From NCBI GenBank assembly GCA_003452935.1, contig DMMY01000011.1, positions 1-64,000 of the forward strand: 64,000 nucleotides of DNA. Direction: 5' to 3'. How positions within the stretch are numbered: the first letter of the stretch is position 1; the number at the start of each line of letters is the position of its first letter. This document shows positions 39,236 through 47,668 of the stretch, in pieces. The position numbers were made by a program, and so were the translations under genes. This stretch comes from Elusimicrobiota bacterium (GTDB lineage: Bacteria > Elusimicrobiota > Elusimicrobia > UBA1565 > UBA9628). The notes under the pieces are model-generated. The model did not search any database. It was given only the letters and a program-made list of their open reading frames with translations, and was not told the DNA's origin.

Positions 39236-39631
39236 ATGCTAGCCCTGGTCGCCGATGACAATTCCGGCGTATGCCGGCTTATCCGCGCCCTCTGTTCCAG
39301 AGCCGGCCTGGATGCGCTGTCTTGTTCCTGCGGCCAAGAGCTCGTCGAGGCCGCGCGGCTATTGCGGCCCCCCGTGATCATCAGCGACTTGCATATGCCG
39401 GGAAAGCCGGACGGGCTGCAAGCCTGTCTTGTCTTGCGCCGCGAATTACCCGGCACCAAATTTATCCTGATGACCGGCGATCCCACGAGCCTGCCGGCCC
39501 TGCGCGACGCCGGATTCAATCTCATCCTAAACAAGCCTCTGCATATGGCGGAGGTTATCGACCTAATATCCGCCGTGGCGTGCGCTCTTGCCCTCATGCA
39601 GGGGCAGACCCCGCCTCCCGCCATGGACTAG
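39236..39631 (+). CDS. Single-domain response regulator
   Basis: 131 aa, a receiver domain with no output domain. The acidic pocket is in ALVADDNSGVCRLIRALCS, the phospho-accepting Asp in VIISDLHMPG, the Thr in ILMTGDPTS and the Lys in LILNKPLHMAEV. Such stand-alone receivers act in phosphorelays or by protein binding. No kinase is adjacent. The C-terminal tail is Pro-rich. Start set by the promoter 7 nt upstream. Confidence 0.92.
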   Translation: MLALVADDNSGVCRLIRALCSRAGLDALSCSCGQELVEAARLLRPPVIISDLHMPGKPDGLQACLVLRRELPGTKFILMTGDPTSLPALRDAGFNLILNKPLHMAEVIDLISAVACALALMQGQTPPPAMD

Positions 39632-39835
39632 AGTCCCTCGCTCCCGATTCTCGCGACCCTGATTCGGTCCGCGCCGGGCCCCTGCAAGCCGGCACATAAA
39701 GTCTCTCCAAGACAGTACCGTTCTTTTACTTGGAGTGCGCAAATAGGTCATTTAGTATCATCGCAGTCCGTTTTATGTCATTTATTATGTATTTCATAGT
39801 TTTGGCGGTCCCGGGACCCATCCTCGTCGGAGAAT

Positions 39836-39864
39836 TTGACATCGCGGAACCTTGCTGTTAGACT
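39836..39864 (+). promoter_or_regulatory. Sigma70-type promoter of nrdJ
   Basis: Exact TTGACA (39836-39841), 17-nt spacer, TAGACT (39859-39864). The start of transcription would be near 39871, giving a ~28-nt leader that includes AAGGAG at 39885-39890. The 267-nt region 39632-39898 shows no cobalamin riboswitch and otherwise only A/T-rich sequence with two GTCATTTA copies. Confidence 0.75.
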
Positions 39865-39898
39865 ACAATCAATACTACCGCCGCAAGGAGAGATTCCG

Positions 39899-42427
39899 TT
39901 GAAGAACAAGCCCGCCGTCGAAGCCCATTACGCCGCACGAAAGCATCCCAAGATCGAGATCGCCGAGAACCAGCTCAAGGTCATCCACGACAAGTATTTG
40001 CGCAACGCCCCGTCCGTCGAAGCCTGGCTTGACGGAGTCGCGCACAACATCTCTTTGGCTGAAATCCTGCTGCATCCCGAGGCCGAGAATTGGGGGGTTC
40101 TCACCGGAGTCCGCTACAGCGCCCATCCCGCGCACTCCCCGGCCGCGACCGCGCCGGCGCGTATGGTCCTTTTCCATGACGGCCTCAACGAGTCCAGCCT
40201 GCGCGAGGCCAATTTCACCCGCCTCATGAAAAATCTTGAGAACGTCTACGCCTCGGTGCCCGAGGCCCGCAAGCTCGCCGACGCCTGGCGGGACCGCTTC
40301 TATGAGACCCTTTCGCAATGGGACTTTTTGCCCAATTCACCGACCCTCATGAACGCTGGCCGCGACCTGCAGCAGCTTTCCGCCTGCTACGTTCTGCCCG
40401 TGCCCGATTCCATGGAGGCCATCACCAAGTCCCTGGCCGCGCAATCCCTCATCCAAAAATCCGGCGGGGGCACGGGGTTCGCCTTCAGCCAGCTGCGGCC
40501 CAAGGGCGACATCGTCAAGAAGACCCAGGGGGTGGCCTCGGGCGCCCTTTCCTTCATGCAGCTCTTCGACAAGCTCACCGACGTCGTCAAGCAGGGTGGC
40601 ACGCGGCGCGGCGCCAATATGGGCATATTGCATTACACCCATCCCGAGATCAAGGATTTCATCTCCATGAAGTCCCAGTCCGCCATCATGGAAAACTTCA
40701 ACGTGTCGGTCGCTATCGACGAAAAATTCATGAAGGCAGTGGCCGCGGACTCCGAGTACGACCTCATCAATCCCCGCACCAAGGAAGTCGCGGGCCGGGC
40801 GCGCGCCAAGGAAATCTTCGACCTCATGGTGGAATGCGCCTGGAAATCCGGCGACCCGGGCTTCATCGTCATCGACCGCATCAATAAATCGAGCTCCAAC
40901 CCCACCCCGGCCATGGGCCAGATCGAAGCCACCAACCCCTGCGGGGAGCAGCCGCTGCTGGCCTGGGAGCCCTGCAATTTGGGCTCGCTTAATCTCGCCA
41001 ACTTCGTCGATGGCGAGACCATGCGCGGGACATTCAACTACAAGCGTCTGGCCGCCGCCGTCGAGCTCGCGACACGCTTCCTCGACAACGTCATCGAGGT
41101 CAACAACTACCCCTTGCCGGAGATCGAGCGAATGGCCAAGGGCAACCGCCGCGTGGGCCTGGGCGTCATGGGATTTGCCGAGACCCTGGTCAAGATGGGA
41201 ATTCCCTTCGACTCCCCGGCCTCGCTGGAATTCGCCACCAAGCTCATGCGCTACATCAACGACACGGCCCTGGCCGCCTCGGAATCCCTGGCCAAGGAAC
41301 GCGGCGTCTTCCCCAACTGGAAGAATTCCATCTACGACCCGGACTCCATCCACTTCCGCGGCGAGACCAGGCTCCCCCGCCACTGCGCCCGCACCACGAT
41401 CGCGCCGACCGGCACCATCGCCATCACGGCGGGGCTCCAGGGCAGCGGAATCGAGCCCTTCTTCGCCATCGCCTACACGCGCTACAACGCCAAGGCCCTG
41501 GAAGCCATCAAGAAAGGCGAAGCGCCTTCGGAGAAGGACGTGTTTTTCGAGGTGAATCCGCTCTTTAAGGAAGTGGCCGAAAAGCACGGCTACTTCGGCC
41601 TCAAGGAAAAGGACCTCTGGAACCGCATCAGCGAGAACCACAAGGCGGTGCGCGGCATCTCCGAGATCCCGGCCGACATCCAGCGCGTGTTTCCCACGGC
41701 TCACGACGTCTCCGTGGAGTTCCACGTCCAGATCCAGGCCGCCTTCCAAAAGCACATAGACAACGGCGTCTCCAAGACCATCAACCTGCCCAGCACGGCC
41801 ACGGTGGCCGACGTGCGCAACGCCTACACCCTGGCTTACGAACTCGGCTGCAAGGGCATCACCATCTACCGCGACGGCTCCAAGGCCCAACAGGTCCTCA
41901 ACCTGGCCTCAACGCCGTCCAAGTCCAAGCGGCGCGACCCGTCGACGGCCTTCGGGGTTTCCTCGGAGTACTACCAGATCAAGACCGGCTACGGCCCGCT
42001 GCACATCCACATCAACTACGACGAGCGCGGCCCCTACCAGGTCTTCACCAACATCCCGCCCCTGGGCACGGAGATATCGGCCCTGACCTCGTTGGTGGGG
42101 ATACTGCTCTCCAAGTACTTCGCCGAGGGCGGAGATCCCCTCAAGGTGGTCAAGCACCTAAACTCCGTCAAGGGCGACAAACCGGTCGGCTTCGGTGAGA
42201 ACCGCATCAACTCCGTGGCCCACGCCATCTCCGTGGCCCTGCGCCAGCATCTTAAAAAGACGGGGTGGATCACTGAGGGAGACGACGCGGCGCAGAAGTC
42301 CAAGATCGAGAGCCTGTCCCTGCCCAAGGCGGAGTATTGTCCCAAGTGCTACTCCTCCAACGTTTCCTACGAGTCGGGCTGCTCGGGCCCGACCTGCCAT
42401 GACTGCGGCTTCTCCGAATGCTCATAA
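39899..42427 (+). CDS. nrdJ: Adenosylcobalamin-dependent (class II) ribonucleotide reductase
   Basis: 842 aa. Reduces ribonucleotides to deoxyribonucleotides using a B12-derived radical, so works with or without oxygen. Core motifs: LSACYVLPVPDSMEA (Cys), SGGGTGFAFSQLRPKGD, GGTRRGANMGIL, the catalytic ATNPCGEQPLLAWEPCNLGS (N-x-C-x-E), and APTGTIAITAGLQGSGIEP. A C-terminal Cys set (CPKCYSSN, CSGPTCHDCGFSECS) forms the redox/zinc tail. Residues between ~660 and 780 contain a TSCPD-like domain. TTG start chosen because AAGGAG lies 8 nt upstream; the longer frame starts inside the promoter. dcd, tmk and purA in the window serve the same nucleotide supply. Confidence 0.96.
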   Translation: MKNKPAVEAHYAARKHPKIEIAENQLKVIHDKYLRNAPSVEAWLDGVAHNISLAEILLHPEAENWGVLTGVRYSAHPAHSPAATAPARMVLFHDGLNESSLREANFTRLMKNLENVYASVPEARKLADAWRDRFYETLSQWDFLPNSPTLMNAGRDLQQLSACYVLPVPDSMEAITKSLAAQSLIQKSGGGTGFAFSQLRPKGDIVKKTQGVASGALSFMQLFDKLTDVVKQGGTRRGANMGILHYTHPEIKDFISMKSQSAIMENFNVSVAIDEKFMKAVAADSEYDLINPRTKEVAGRARAKEIFDLMVECAWKSGDPGFIVIDRINKSSSNPTPAMGQIEATNPCGEQPLLAWEPCNLGSLNLANFVDGETMRGTFNYKRLAAAVELATRFLDNVIEVNNYPLPEIERMAKGNRRVGLGVMGFAETLVKMGIPFDSPASLEFATKLMRYINDTALAASESLAKERGVFPNWKNSIYDPDSIHFRGETRLPRHCARTTIAPTGTIAITAGLQGSGIEPFFAIAYTRYNAKALEAIKKGEAPSEKDVFFEVNPLFKEVAEKHGYFGLKEKDLWNRISENHKAVRGISEIPADIQRVFPTAHDVSVEFHVQIQAAFQKHIDNGVSKTINLPSTATVADVRNAYTLAYELGCKGITIYRDGSKAQQVLNLASTPSKSKRRDPSTAFGVSSEYYQIKTGYGPLHIHINYDERGPYQVFTNIPPLGTEISALTSLVGILLSKYFAEGGDPLKVVKHLNSVKGDKPVGFGENRINSVAHAISVALRQHLKKTGWITEGDDAAQKSKIESLSLPKAEYCPKCYSSNVSYESGCSGPTCHDCGFSECS

Positions 42428-42458
42428 GCGCCGACGCCGCATAAAAACGCCCTGCGCG

Positions 42459-42498
42459 ACCGCCGCCGGTTCCCGGGAACCGGCGGCGGTTTCTTTTT
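42459..42498 (+). terminator. Rho-independent terminator after nrdJ
   Basis: Perfect 15-16-bp palindrome (ACCGCCGCCGGTTCC and its complement, 42459-42490) followed by TTCTTTTT. It sits 32 nt after the nrdJ stop and just before tmk. Confidence 0.92.
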
Positions 42499-42516
42499 CC
42501 AGTCCCCTTGATTTGC

Positions 42517-42522
42517 TAGAAT
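42517..42522 (+). promoter_or_regulatory. -10 element (TAGAAT) before tmk
   Basis: TAGAAT 6 nt before the GTG at 42529 and 12 nt before the ATG at 42535. The -35 would overlap the T-run of the terminator. Suggests a leaderless tmk mRNA starting at GTG. Confidence 0.4.
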
Positions 42523-42528
42523 CTCGTC

Positions 42529-43146
42529 GTGAACATGAAGGGCCGCTTCATCGTCCTCGAAGGCCCTGACAAATCCGGCAAGTCGACCCAAGCCGGGCTG
42601 CTGGCGCGACATTTGCGGCGCCAGGGCGTCGCCTTGCTGCTCACGCGGGAGCCGGGAGGCACGGGGCTTTCCGAAGCCGTGCGTAAGCTGCTGCTGGACC
42701 CCCGCCGGCGCGTGGACCCCTTGGCCGAGCTTTTCCTCTATGAGGCGGCCCGGGCCCAGCACACGCGGGAGAAAATCCTGCCGGCTTTATCGGCCGGGCG
42801 CTGGGTCCTTTCCGAGCGTTATAGCCTGGCGACCATGGCCTACCAAGGCTACGCCCGCGGGCTTTCCATGCCCATGATCCGTATCCTCGACCGCATCGCG
42901 ACCGGCGGGCTGCGCCCGGACCTGACCGTCATCATGGACATCCCCGAATCCGAATTCTCAATCCGCGACCAGGCGCGCCGCCTCGATCGCCTGGAGCGCG
43001 AATCCCTGCGTTTCCGCAAGCTGGTGCGCGAGGGCTACCGGAAGCTCGCCCGCCGCGAACCCGGCTGCGCGCTCATCAACGGCCGCCAGCCTGTCGCCCA
43101 AGTGCATGCGAATATCGTCCGCCTCGTGGAGCGGCTGCGCCCATGA
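42529..43146 (+). CDS. tmk: Thymidylate kinase
   Basis: 205 aa. Phosphorylates dTMP to dTDP. P-loop VLEGPDKSGKSTQAGLL near residue 8, TREPGGTGLSEAVR, the ERYSLATMAYQGYARGL segment (DR[YFW]-type motif, here ERY) and the Arg-rich lid RDQARRLDRLERE. Start: GTG 42529 or ATG 42535; neither has a Shine-Dalgarno. Ends overlapping holB by 4 nt (ATGA), giving a tmk-holB-metG operon, an order seen in other bacteria. Confidence 0.95.
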   Translation: MNMKGRFIVLEGPDKSGKSTQAGLLARHLRRQGVALLLTREPGGTGLSEAVRKLLLDPRRRVDPLAELFLYEAARAQHTREKILPALSAGRWVLSERYSLATMAYQGYARGLSMPMIRILDRIATGGLRPDLTVIMDIPESEFSIRDQARRLDRLERESLRFRKLVREGYRKLARREPGCALINGRQPVAQVHANIVRLVERLRP

Positions 43147-44090
43147 CCTTTGGGCAAGTAAAGGGCCAAGCCCGCGCCGTCAAGGTCCTCTCCGGAATCC
43201 TTGCCACCGGCCGCATCCCGTCGGCCATCGTGTTCTCCGGCATGGAGGGCACGGGCAAAACCCTTATGGCCATGGAATTCTCCAAGACCATTCTCTGCCG
43301 CGAACGCAAAGCTCCCGCGGACCCGCCCTGCGGCTTCTGCCGCGACTGCATCGCGGTCGACAAACGCAACCATCCGGACCTGACCCTGGTCAACGCAAGC
43401 TACCAAGCCCAATTCCTAGAAGCCGATCCGGCGCGGCAAAAGACTTTGCGCGTGGACACGATCCGGCATTTGCGCCGGGACATGGAGCTGCGCTCCTTGA
43501 TGGGGCATTGGAAAATCGCGATCGTGGAAGACGCCCATACTCTGGAAATCGAGGCGGCCAACGCTCTTCTCAAAATCCTCGAGGAGCCCAATGCCCGCAC
43601 CCTTTGGCTGCTCGTGACCGCCCAGCGCGAGCGCCTGCCGCGCACGGTCCTCTCCCGCTGCTTTTGCGTGATGTTCTCTCCTTTGGGCGAAGAAACGGTG
43701 CGTGGCATCCTCGAGGACCTGGGCATCGACCCCGCCCGCGCCGTTGACCTCGCCCGTCTCTGCGAAGGCTCGGCCGGCCGGGCCCTGGCTCTGGCCGACG
43801 GCGATTATCCCGAATCGCTCACCGCGGGCCCTCTGGCTCCGGTCATCGCCGCGGAAAGCCTGCCCCGGGAATCGTTCCTGGCCCGGGCCCGGGTCGAGAC
43901 GGCGCTCTTTGCCCTGTCCCAGGACCTGCGCACCCGCCACCTCAAGGGCGAGCTTCCTTTCCGCCAGGTCTCGGGTCCGCTGCGCGAGCTCGTCCGGCTG
44001 CGCCAAGCCCTGCGCTCCAACGCCGATCCCAGGACCGTCATGACCTTGGCCTGCCTGGAAGCCGAGGCCGCGGCGGCCTCATCCCCATGA
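43143..44090 (+). CDS. holB: DNA polymerase III subunit delta prime
   Basis: 315 aa clamp-loader subunit. AAA+ features: FSGMEGTGKTLMAMEFSKTI (Walker A near residue 40), the zinc four-Cys set with CGFCRDC, KIAIVEDAHTLEIEAANALL (Walker B area) and KILEEPNARTLWLLV, then sensor 1 SRCFCVMFSPL. Coupled by 4-nt overlaps to tmk before and metG after. Confidence 0.94.
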   Translation: MTFGQVKGQARAVKVLSGILATGRIPSAIVFSGMEGTGKTLMAMEFSKTILCRERKAPADPPCGFCRDCIAVDKRNHPDLTLVNASYQAQFLEADPARQKTLRVDTIRHLRRDMELRSLMGHWKIAIVEDAHTLEIEAANALLKILEEPNARTLWLLVTAQRERLPRTVLSRCFCVMFSPLGEETVRGILEDLGIDPARAVDLARLCEGSAGRALALADGDYPESLTAGPLAPVIAAESLPRESFLARARVETALFALSQDLRTRHLKGELPFRQVSGPLRELVRLRQALRSNADPRTVMTLACLEAEAAAASSP

Positions 44091-45607
44091 AAAAATATTA
44101 CATCACGACTCCGCTCTACTATGTCAACGCGGCGCCGCACATCGGCCATGCATACACCACGGTGGCGGCCGACGTCCTGGCGCGGCATATGCGCTCGAAG
44201 GCCAGGACCGTGCACCTGCTCACCGGCACCGACGAGCACGGCCTCAAGATCGAGGAAGCCGCGCGCGAGGCCGGCCTGTCTCCCCAGGCCTTCGCGGACC
44301 GGATTTCCTCCCAATTCCGCGATCTCTGGAAGCATCTCGATATCCATTTCGACGATTTCATCCGCACCACGGAAGGGCGGCATGAATCCCGCGTCCAGGA
44401 ATGCTTTGCGCAGCTCCTCCAATCCGGCGACATCTATAAGGGCCGCTATCAGGGCTACTATTGCGTCTCGGATGAAACCTATTGGACGCAGACCGAGACC
44501 GCGCCGGATGAAAAAGGCCGGCGCCTGTGCCCAAACCCCGAATGCCGCAAACCCCTCCAGCAGGTCGAAGAGGAAAGCTACTTTTTCCGCCTCTCCAAGT
44601 ATCAGGAGCCGCTGCTCAGGCATTACCGGGGCAATCCGGATTTCCTCAGGCCGGCCCACCGGGCCAACGAGATTCTGCGCTTCGTGGAGGGAGGCCTGCA
44701 GGACACCTCCGTCTCCCGGACCAAGGTCAAATGGGGAGTGGGCGTGCCGGGCGACCAGGCCCATACGGTTTATGTATGGTTCGACGCGCTGCTCAACTAC
44801 GTCACCGCCCCCAAGAGTTCGCCGGACTTCCTCGATATCTGGCCCGCCGACGTGCATATCGTGGGCAAGGAAATTTATCGATTCCACGCCGTGACCTGGC
44901 CGGCCATGCTCCTGGCCCTGGGACTGCCTCTGCCCAAAAGCGTCTTCGCCCACGGCTGGTGGACGGTCGACGGCGCCAAGATGTCCAAGTCGCGCGGCAA
45001 TTTCGTCGACCCCCGGGACATTACCCGGGAATTCGGCGTCGACGCCTTGCGCTACTTTCTCCTGCGCGAAATGCCTTTCGGCAACGACGGAGATTTCTCC
45101 CGGGAATCCTTGCGCAAGCGCTACAACGCCGAGCTCGCCAACGACCTGGGAAACCTCATCAACCGGGTCGTGGACATGGTGGACCGCTATCTCGCGGGCG
45201 AACTGCCCCGCCGCGCCTCGGAAGAAGGCCCCAGCCTAGCGCGGGAGCTCGCGGACAAGAGCCCGGCCATAACGGCGCGCATGGAAGACCTTGACTTTTG
45301 CGGCGCTTTGGCACTGATCTGGGAGGCTGTCGGCCGCCTCAACGCCCACGTCAATGAAAAAGCCCCCTGGAAGCTCGTCAAGACCGATCCCGAGGCGACC
45401 AAGGCCATTCTCTTCGACCTGGTGCGCTGCCTGCGCATCGTGACCGGCTGGATCGAACCCTTCATGCCCCAGACCGCGGCCAAGATTCACTCCCAACTCG
45501 GGGTGCGTCAGTTTCCCGGACCCTTGTCGCCGGAGCAGGTCTTGAGCGGAGAGACTCAGGGCACGGGCCGCATCCAGAAAGCGCCGCCCCTGTTTCCCAG
45601 GAAGTGA
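44087..45607 (+). CDS. metG: Methionyl-tRNA synthetase
   Basis: 506 aa class I synthetase. HIGH motif in APHIGHAYTTVAADVLARHM, KMSKS in DGAKMSKSRGNFVDP, plus a CP-domain CPNPECRKPL zinc knuckle with only one Cys pair, as in shorter MetRS forms. The anticodon-binding domain includes NEKAPWKLVKTDPEATKAIL and WIEPFMPQTA. It lacks the C-terminal dimerisation domain found in E. coli MetRS. Overlaps holB by ATGA; convergent with pssA, with a hairpin between. Confidence 0.97.
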   Translation: MKKYYITTPLYYVNAAPHIGHAYTTVAADVLARHMRSKARTVHLLTGTDEHGLKIEEAAREAGLSPQAFADRISSQFRDLWKHLDIHFDDFIRTTEGRHESRVQECFAQLLQSGDIYKGRYQGYYCVSDETYWTQTETAPDEKGRRLCPNPECRKPLQQVEEESYFFRLSKYQEPLLRHYRGNPDFLRPAHRANEILRFVEGGLQDTSVSRTKVKWGVGVPGDQAHTVYVWFDALLNYVTAPKSSPDFLDIWPADVHIVGKEIYRFHAVTWPAMLLALGLPLPKSVFAHGWWTVDGAKMSKSRGNFVDPRDITREFGVDALRYFLLREMPFGNDGDFSRESLRKRYNAELANDLGNLINRVVDMVDRYLAGELPRRASEEGPSLARELADKSPAITARMEDLDFCGALALIWEAVGRLNAHVNEKAPWKLVKTDPEATKAILFDLVRCLRIVTGWIEPFMPQTAAKIHSQLGVRQFPGPLSPEQVLSGETQGTGRIQKAPPLFPRK

Positions 45608-45608
45608 T

Positions 45609-45637
45609 CCCGCGCGCTCTCAATGCGGGCGCGCGGG
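45609..45637. terminator. Hairpin between convergent metG and pssA
   Basis: CCCGCGCGC (45609-45617) pairs with GCGCGCGGG (45629-45637) around an 11-nt loop that holds the pssA stop codon. GC-rich stem, no T-run on either side, so possibly a bidirectional weak terminator. Confidence 0.5.
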
Positions 45638-46429
45638 GGGGGCCCCGTCGGTCCCGCGCACGCGGCCAATGAGCCTGCGCCCAAGCCTGACCAGCCAGCC
45701 CACGGGCCCGAGCAAGGCGTAGGCGAAGAAAATAAGGAAAATCGCGTTCTGGGGATAAATGAAGATGAGTATCGCCGGGATCAATATGCCGAGCAGCATC
45801 TTCACGGAATGCGGTCTGAAGAACCGCAGCTGCTTGAAGGCCGGATATGGGATGGCGGAGATCATGAGCAAGGCCACGATGGCCACCATGGCCGGGGCCA
45901 GGCCGTAAAGCAGGGGTATCTGGGCCATGAGGAAATGCCAAGTCCGCGCCGGCCGCCCCTCCTCCACTATTTGATAGAGCAGGACGAAACTGGCCAGGAA
46001 ACCGGCCGCGCCGGGGATGGGCAAGCCCGTGAAATGCGTCTTGCTGCCCCCCAGATCATGGGCCACGGCATTGAAGCGCGCCAGGCGCAGGGCGCCGCAG
46101 AGGGCGAAGAAAAAAGCCAGGGGATAGCCCCAGACGCCGTAGTCCTTGAGGATGAAGCCGTACATCATGGTGGCGGGCGCCACGCCGAAGGTCATGAAAT
46201 CGGAAAGCGAGTCGAACTCGACGCCGAAAGACGAGTCCCCATGCACGAGGCGCGCCACCCGGCCGTCCAAGGCGTCGAAAACCATGCCCACCAGGATGCC
46301 GGTGGCCGCGGCGCTGAATTCTCCGCGATAAGCCGAAAGCAGGGCGTAGAATCCGCAGGCCATGTTGCCCACGGTAAAAAGCGAGGGCGCCAGCACCTGC
46401 CCGCCGCGCTTAAGGGTCAGCCGGTCCAT
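45620..46429 (-). CDS. pssA: CDP-diacylglycerol-serine O-phosphatidyltransferase
   Basis: 269 aa integral membrane enzyme making phosphatidylserine. The CDP-alcohol phosphotransferase signature is complete in DALDGRVARLVHGDSSFGVE followed by FDSLSDF (DGxxAR, G, and two Asp). Six or more hydrophobic helices follow. Start ATG 46429 overlaps the psd gene by 13 nt; the longer frame is the psd shadow. With psd it makes phosphatidylethanolamine. Confidence 0.94.
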   Translation of the reverse strand: MDRLTLKRGGQVLAPSLFTVGNMACGFYALLSAYRGEFSAAATGILVGMVFDALDGRVARLVHGDSSFGVEFDSLSDFMTFGVAPATMMYGFILKDYGVWGYPLAFFFALCGALRLARFNAVAHDLGGSKTHFTGLPIPGAAGFLASFVLLYQIVEEGRPARTWHFLMAQIPLLYGLAPAMVAIVALLMISAIPYPAFKQLRFFRPHSVKMLLGILIPAILIFIYPQNAIFLIFFAYALLGPVGWLVRLGRRLIGRVRGTDGAPPARPH

Positions 46430-47058
46430 TGCGCTATGGGGGTCATGCCCGCGAAGACCCGGTCTCCCGGGGAAACCAGGCAGCGGCTGTCGGCAGGCAG
46501 GGTCACGGCCACCTGCGAGCCAAAGCGAATAATGCCGTAGCGCTCTCCGGCCCGGACCCGATCGCCCTCGCCGACCCAGCACTCGATGCGCCGGGCGATC
46601 CAGCCCGCGATCTGCTGCACGACCAGGGGCCGTTGGCGGCCCTCGGGCATGATGGTGAGCACGCAGCGCTCGTTGCCCCGGGCCTCGGGCTTCATGGCGG
46701 CCCGGAAGCTTCCCCGCTCATAGACCGCGTCGACGATGGTCCCGCTGCATGGCGCGCGCTGCAGATGCACGTTGAAGATGGACAAGAAGATGCGCACGGT
46801 AAGCTCCGTGCCCATGCCTTCCTGGTCGACCGAAAGCACCACGCCGTCTCCGGGAGAGTATATCCGCGTCAAATCCTCGGGCAGGGGGCGCTCCGGATCG
46901 CGGAAGAAGTAGAGGGAAAAAAGAGCGAAGGCCAGGCCCACCGCGGCCACGGCCAGGCCGCCGGCGTGAAACTCGGGCCAGCGCGAGAGCAACAAGCCGG
47001 CCGCAGCCCCTATGAGGCCGCGGGCCATGACGAACCATCCGGCCCGAGCTATGCGCAT
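46417..47058 (-). CDS. psd: Phosphatidylserine decarboxylase (short type)
   Basis: 213 aa. N-terminal membrane segment (AVAAVGLAFALFSLYFF), then SPGDGVVLSVDQEG, SIFNVHLQRAPCSGTIVDA and the self-cleavage/pyruvoyl site in IRFGSQVAVTLP. Converts PS to PE. AAGGTAAGAT precedes the ATG, which lies 21 nt from the 3' end of tRNA-Leu on the same strand, so tRNA and psd may share a transcript. Confidence 0.94.
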   Translation of the reverse strand: MRIARAGWFVMARGLIGAAAGLLLSRWPEFHAGGLAVAAVGLAFALFSLYFFRDPERPLPEDLTRIYSPGDGVVLSVDQEGMGTELTVRIFLSIFNVHLQRAPCSGTIVDAVYERGSFRAAMKPEARGNERCVLTIMPEGRQRPLVVQQIAGWIARRIECWVGEGDRVRAGERYGIIRFGSQVAVTLPADSRCLVSPGDRVFAGMTPIAQWTG

Positions 47059-47079
47059 ATCTTACCTTGCCTTAAAAAA

Positions 47080-47163
47080 TGGGCGGGGCGGGATTCGAAC
47101 CCGCATGGCCTTGCGGCCGACGGATTTTAAGTCCGTTGTGTCTGCCAGTTCCACCACCTGCCC
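47080..47163 (-). tRNA. tRNA-Leu (anticodon TAA)
   Basis: 84 nt with a long variable arm. Anticodon loop CTTAAAA in stem ACGGA/TCCGT; T-arm GCGGG-TTCGAAT-CCCGC; acceptor GGGCAGG pairs with CCCGCCC with one A-C mismatch. The discriminator is A and the 3' CCA is not encoded; a run of six T follows. Reads UUA codons, which are rare in such GC-rich DNA. Confidence 0.95.
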
Positions 47164-47293
47164 GATGTAGGAGATTTAAGCATTTTTCGTGTTTTCCCGG
47201 AGGAGCCTATCCACGCATATGGCCAATAAACGGAAAAAGTTTTCCTTTAACAGGTTAAAAAACCCAGCCCCATCCAATCATATGGTTATCCTA

Positions 47294-47668
47294 TCAACCC
47301 CTCGACTTCGCATTGCCGAGAAGTTCGCGGACCCGACACTCCAGCCTGTCGAACTCAAGGGGTTTGGGCAGGAAGTCCACTGCGCCCATGAGCAGCGCAT
47401 CTTTCTTTAACTCCTGGTCAAAATGACCCGTCATCATCAGCACGCGGGCATTGGAACGGCGGGCCAATTCCTGGATAGCTCTCATGCCGCTCATCCCGGG
47501 GAGGATATTATCCAGGAAGATTAAATCGAACTTCTCCTTTTCAACCAGCGAAATAGCTTCCTCCGCGCTCCCAAGTCCCGTAACCGTATAGCCTTGACGC
47601 TGGAAGTAGCGCATGAAAGTCTCGACAATAAAGGGCTCGTCGTCCACCACCAGCAGCTTATGACTCAC
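47294..47668 (-). CDS. Single-domain response regulator
   Basis: 124-aa receiver domain: acidic pocket in LLVVDDEPFIVETFMRYF, phospho-Asp in LIFLDNILPGMSG, Thr in VLMMTGHF and Lys in DFLPKPLEFDRLE. No output domain. Coupled by ATGA to the hybrid kinase just upstream (47665-49530), so it is the likely final receiver of a phosphorelay. Confidence 0.93.
   Translation of the reverse strand: MSHKLLVVDDEPFIVETFMRYFQRQGYTVTGLGSAEEAISLVEKEKFDLIFLDNILPGMSGMRAIQELARRSNARVLMMTGHFDQELKKDALLMGAVDFLPKPLEFDRLECRVRELLGNAKSRG

Noticed and set aside
39632..39898. Cobalamin riboswitch before the B12-dependent reductase
   Set aside because: No conserved B12-box-like core is seen and the promoter lies only ~60 nt before the start, leaving too short a leader.
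40337..41890. A 517-codon minus-strand frame inside nrdJ
   Set aside because: Antisense to a well-conserved reductase; composition typical of a shadow.
47164..47293. Second tRNA or small RNA near tRNA-Leu
   Set aside because: No cloverleaf or hairpin-plus-T-run was found.
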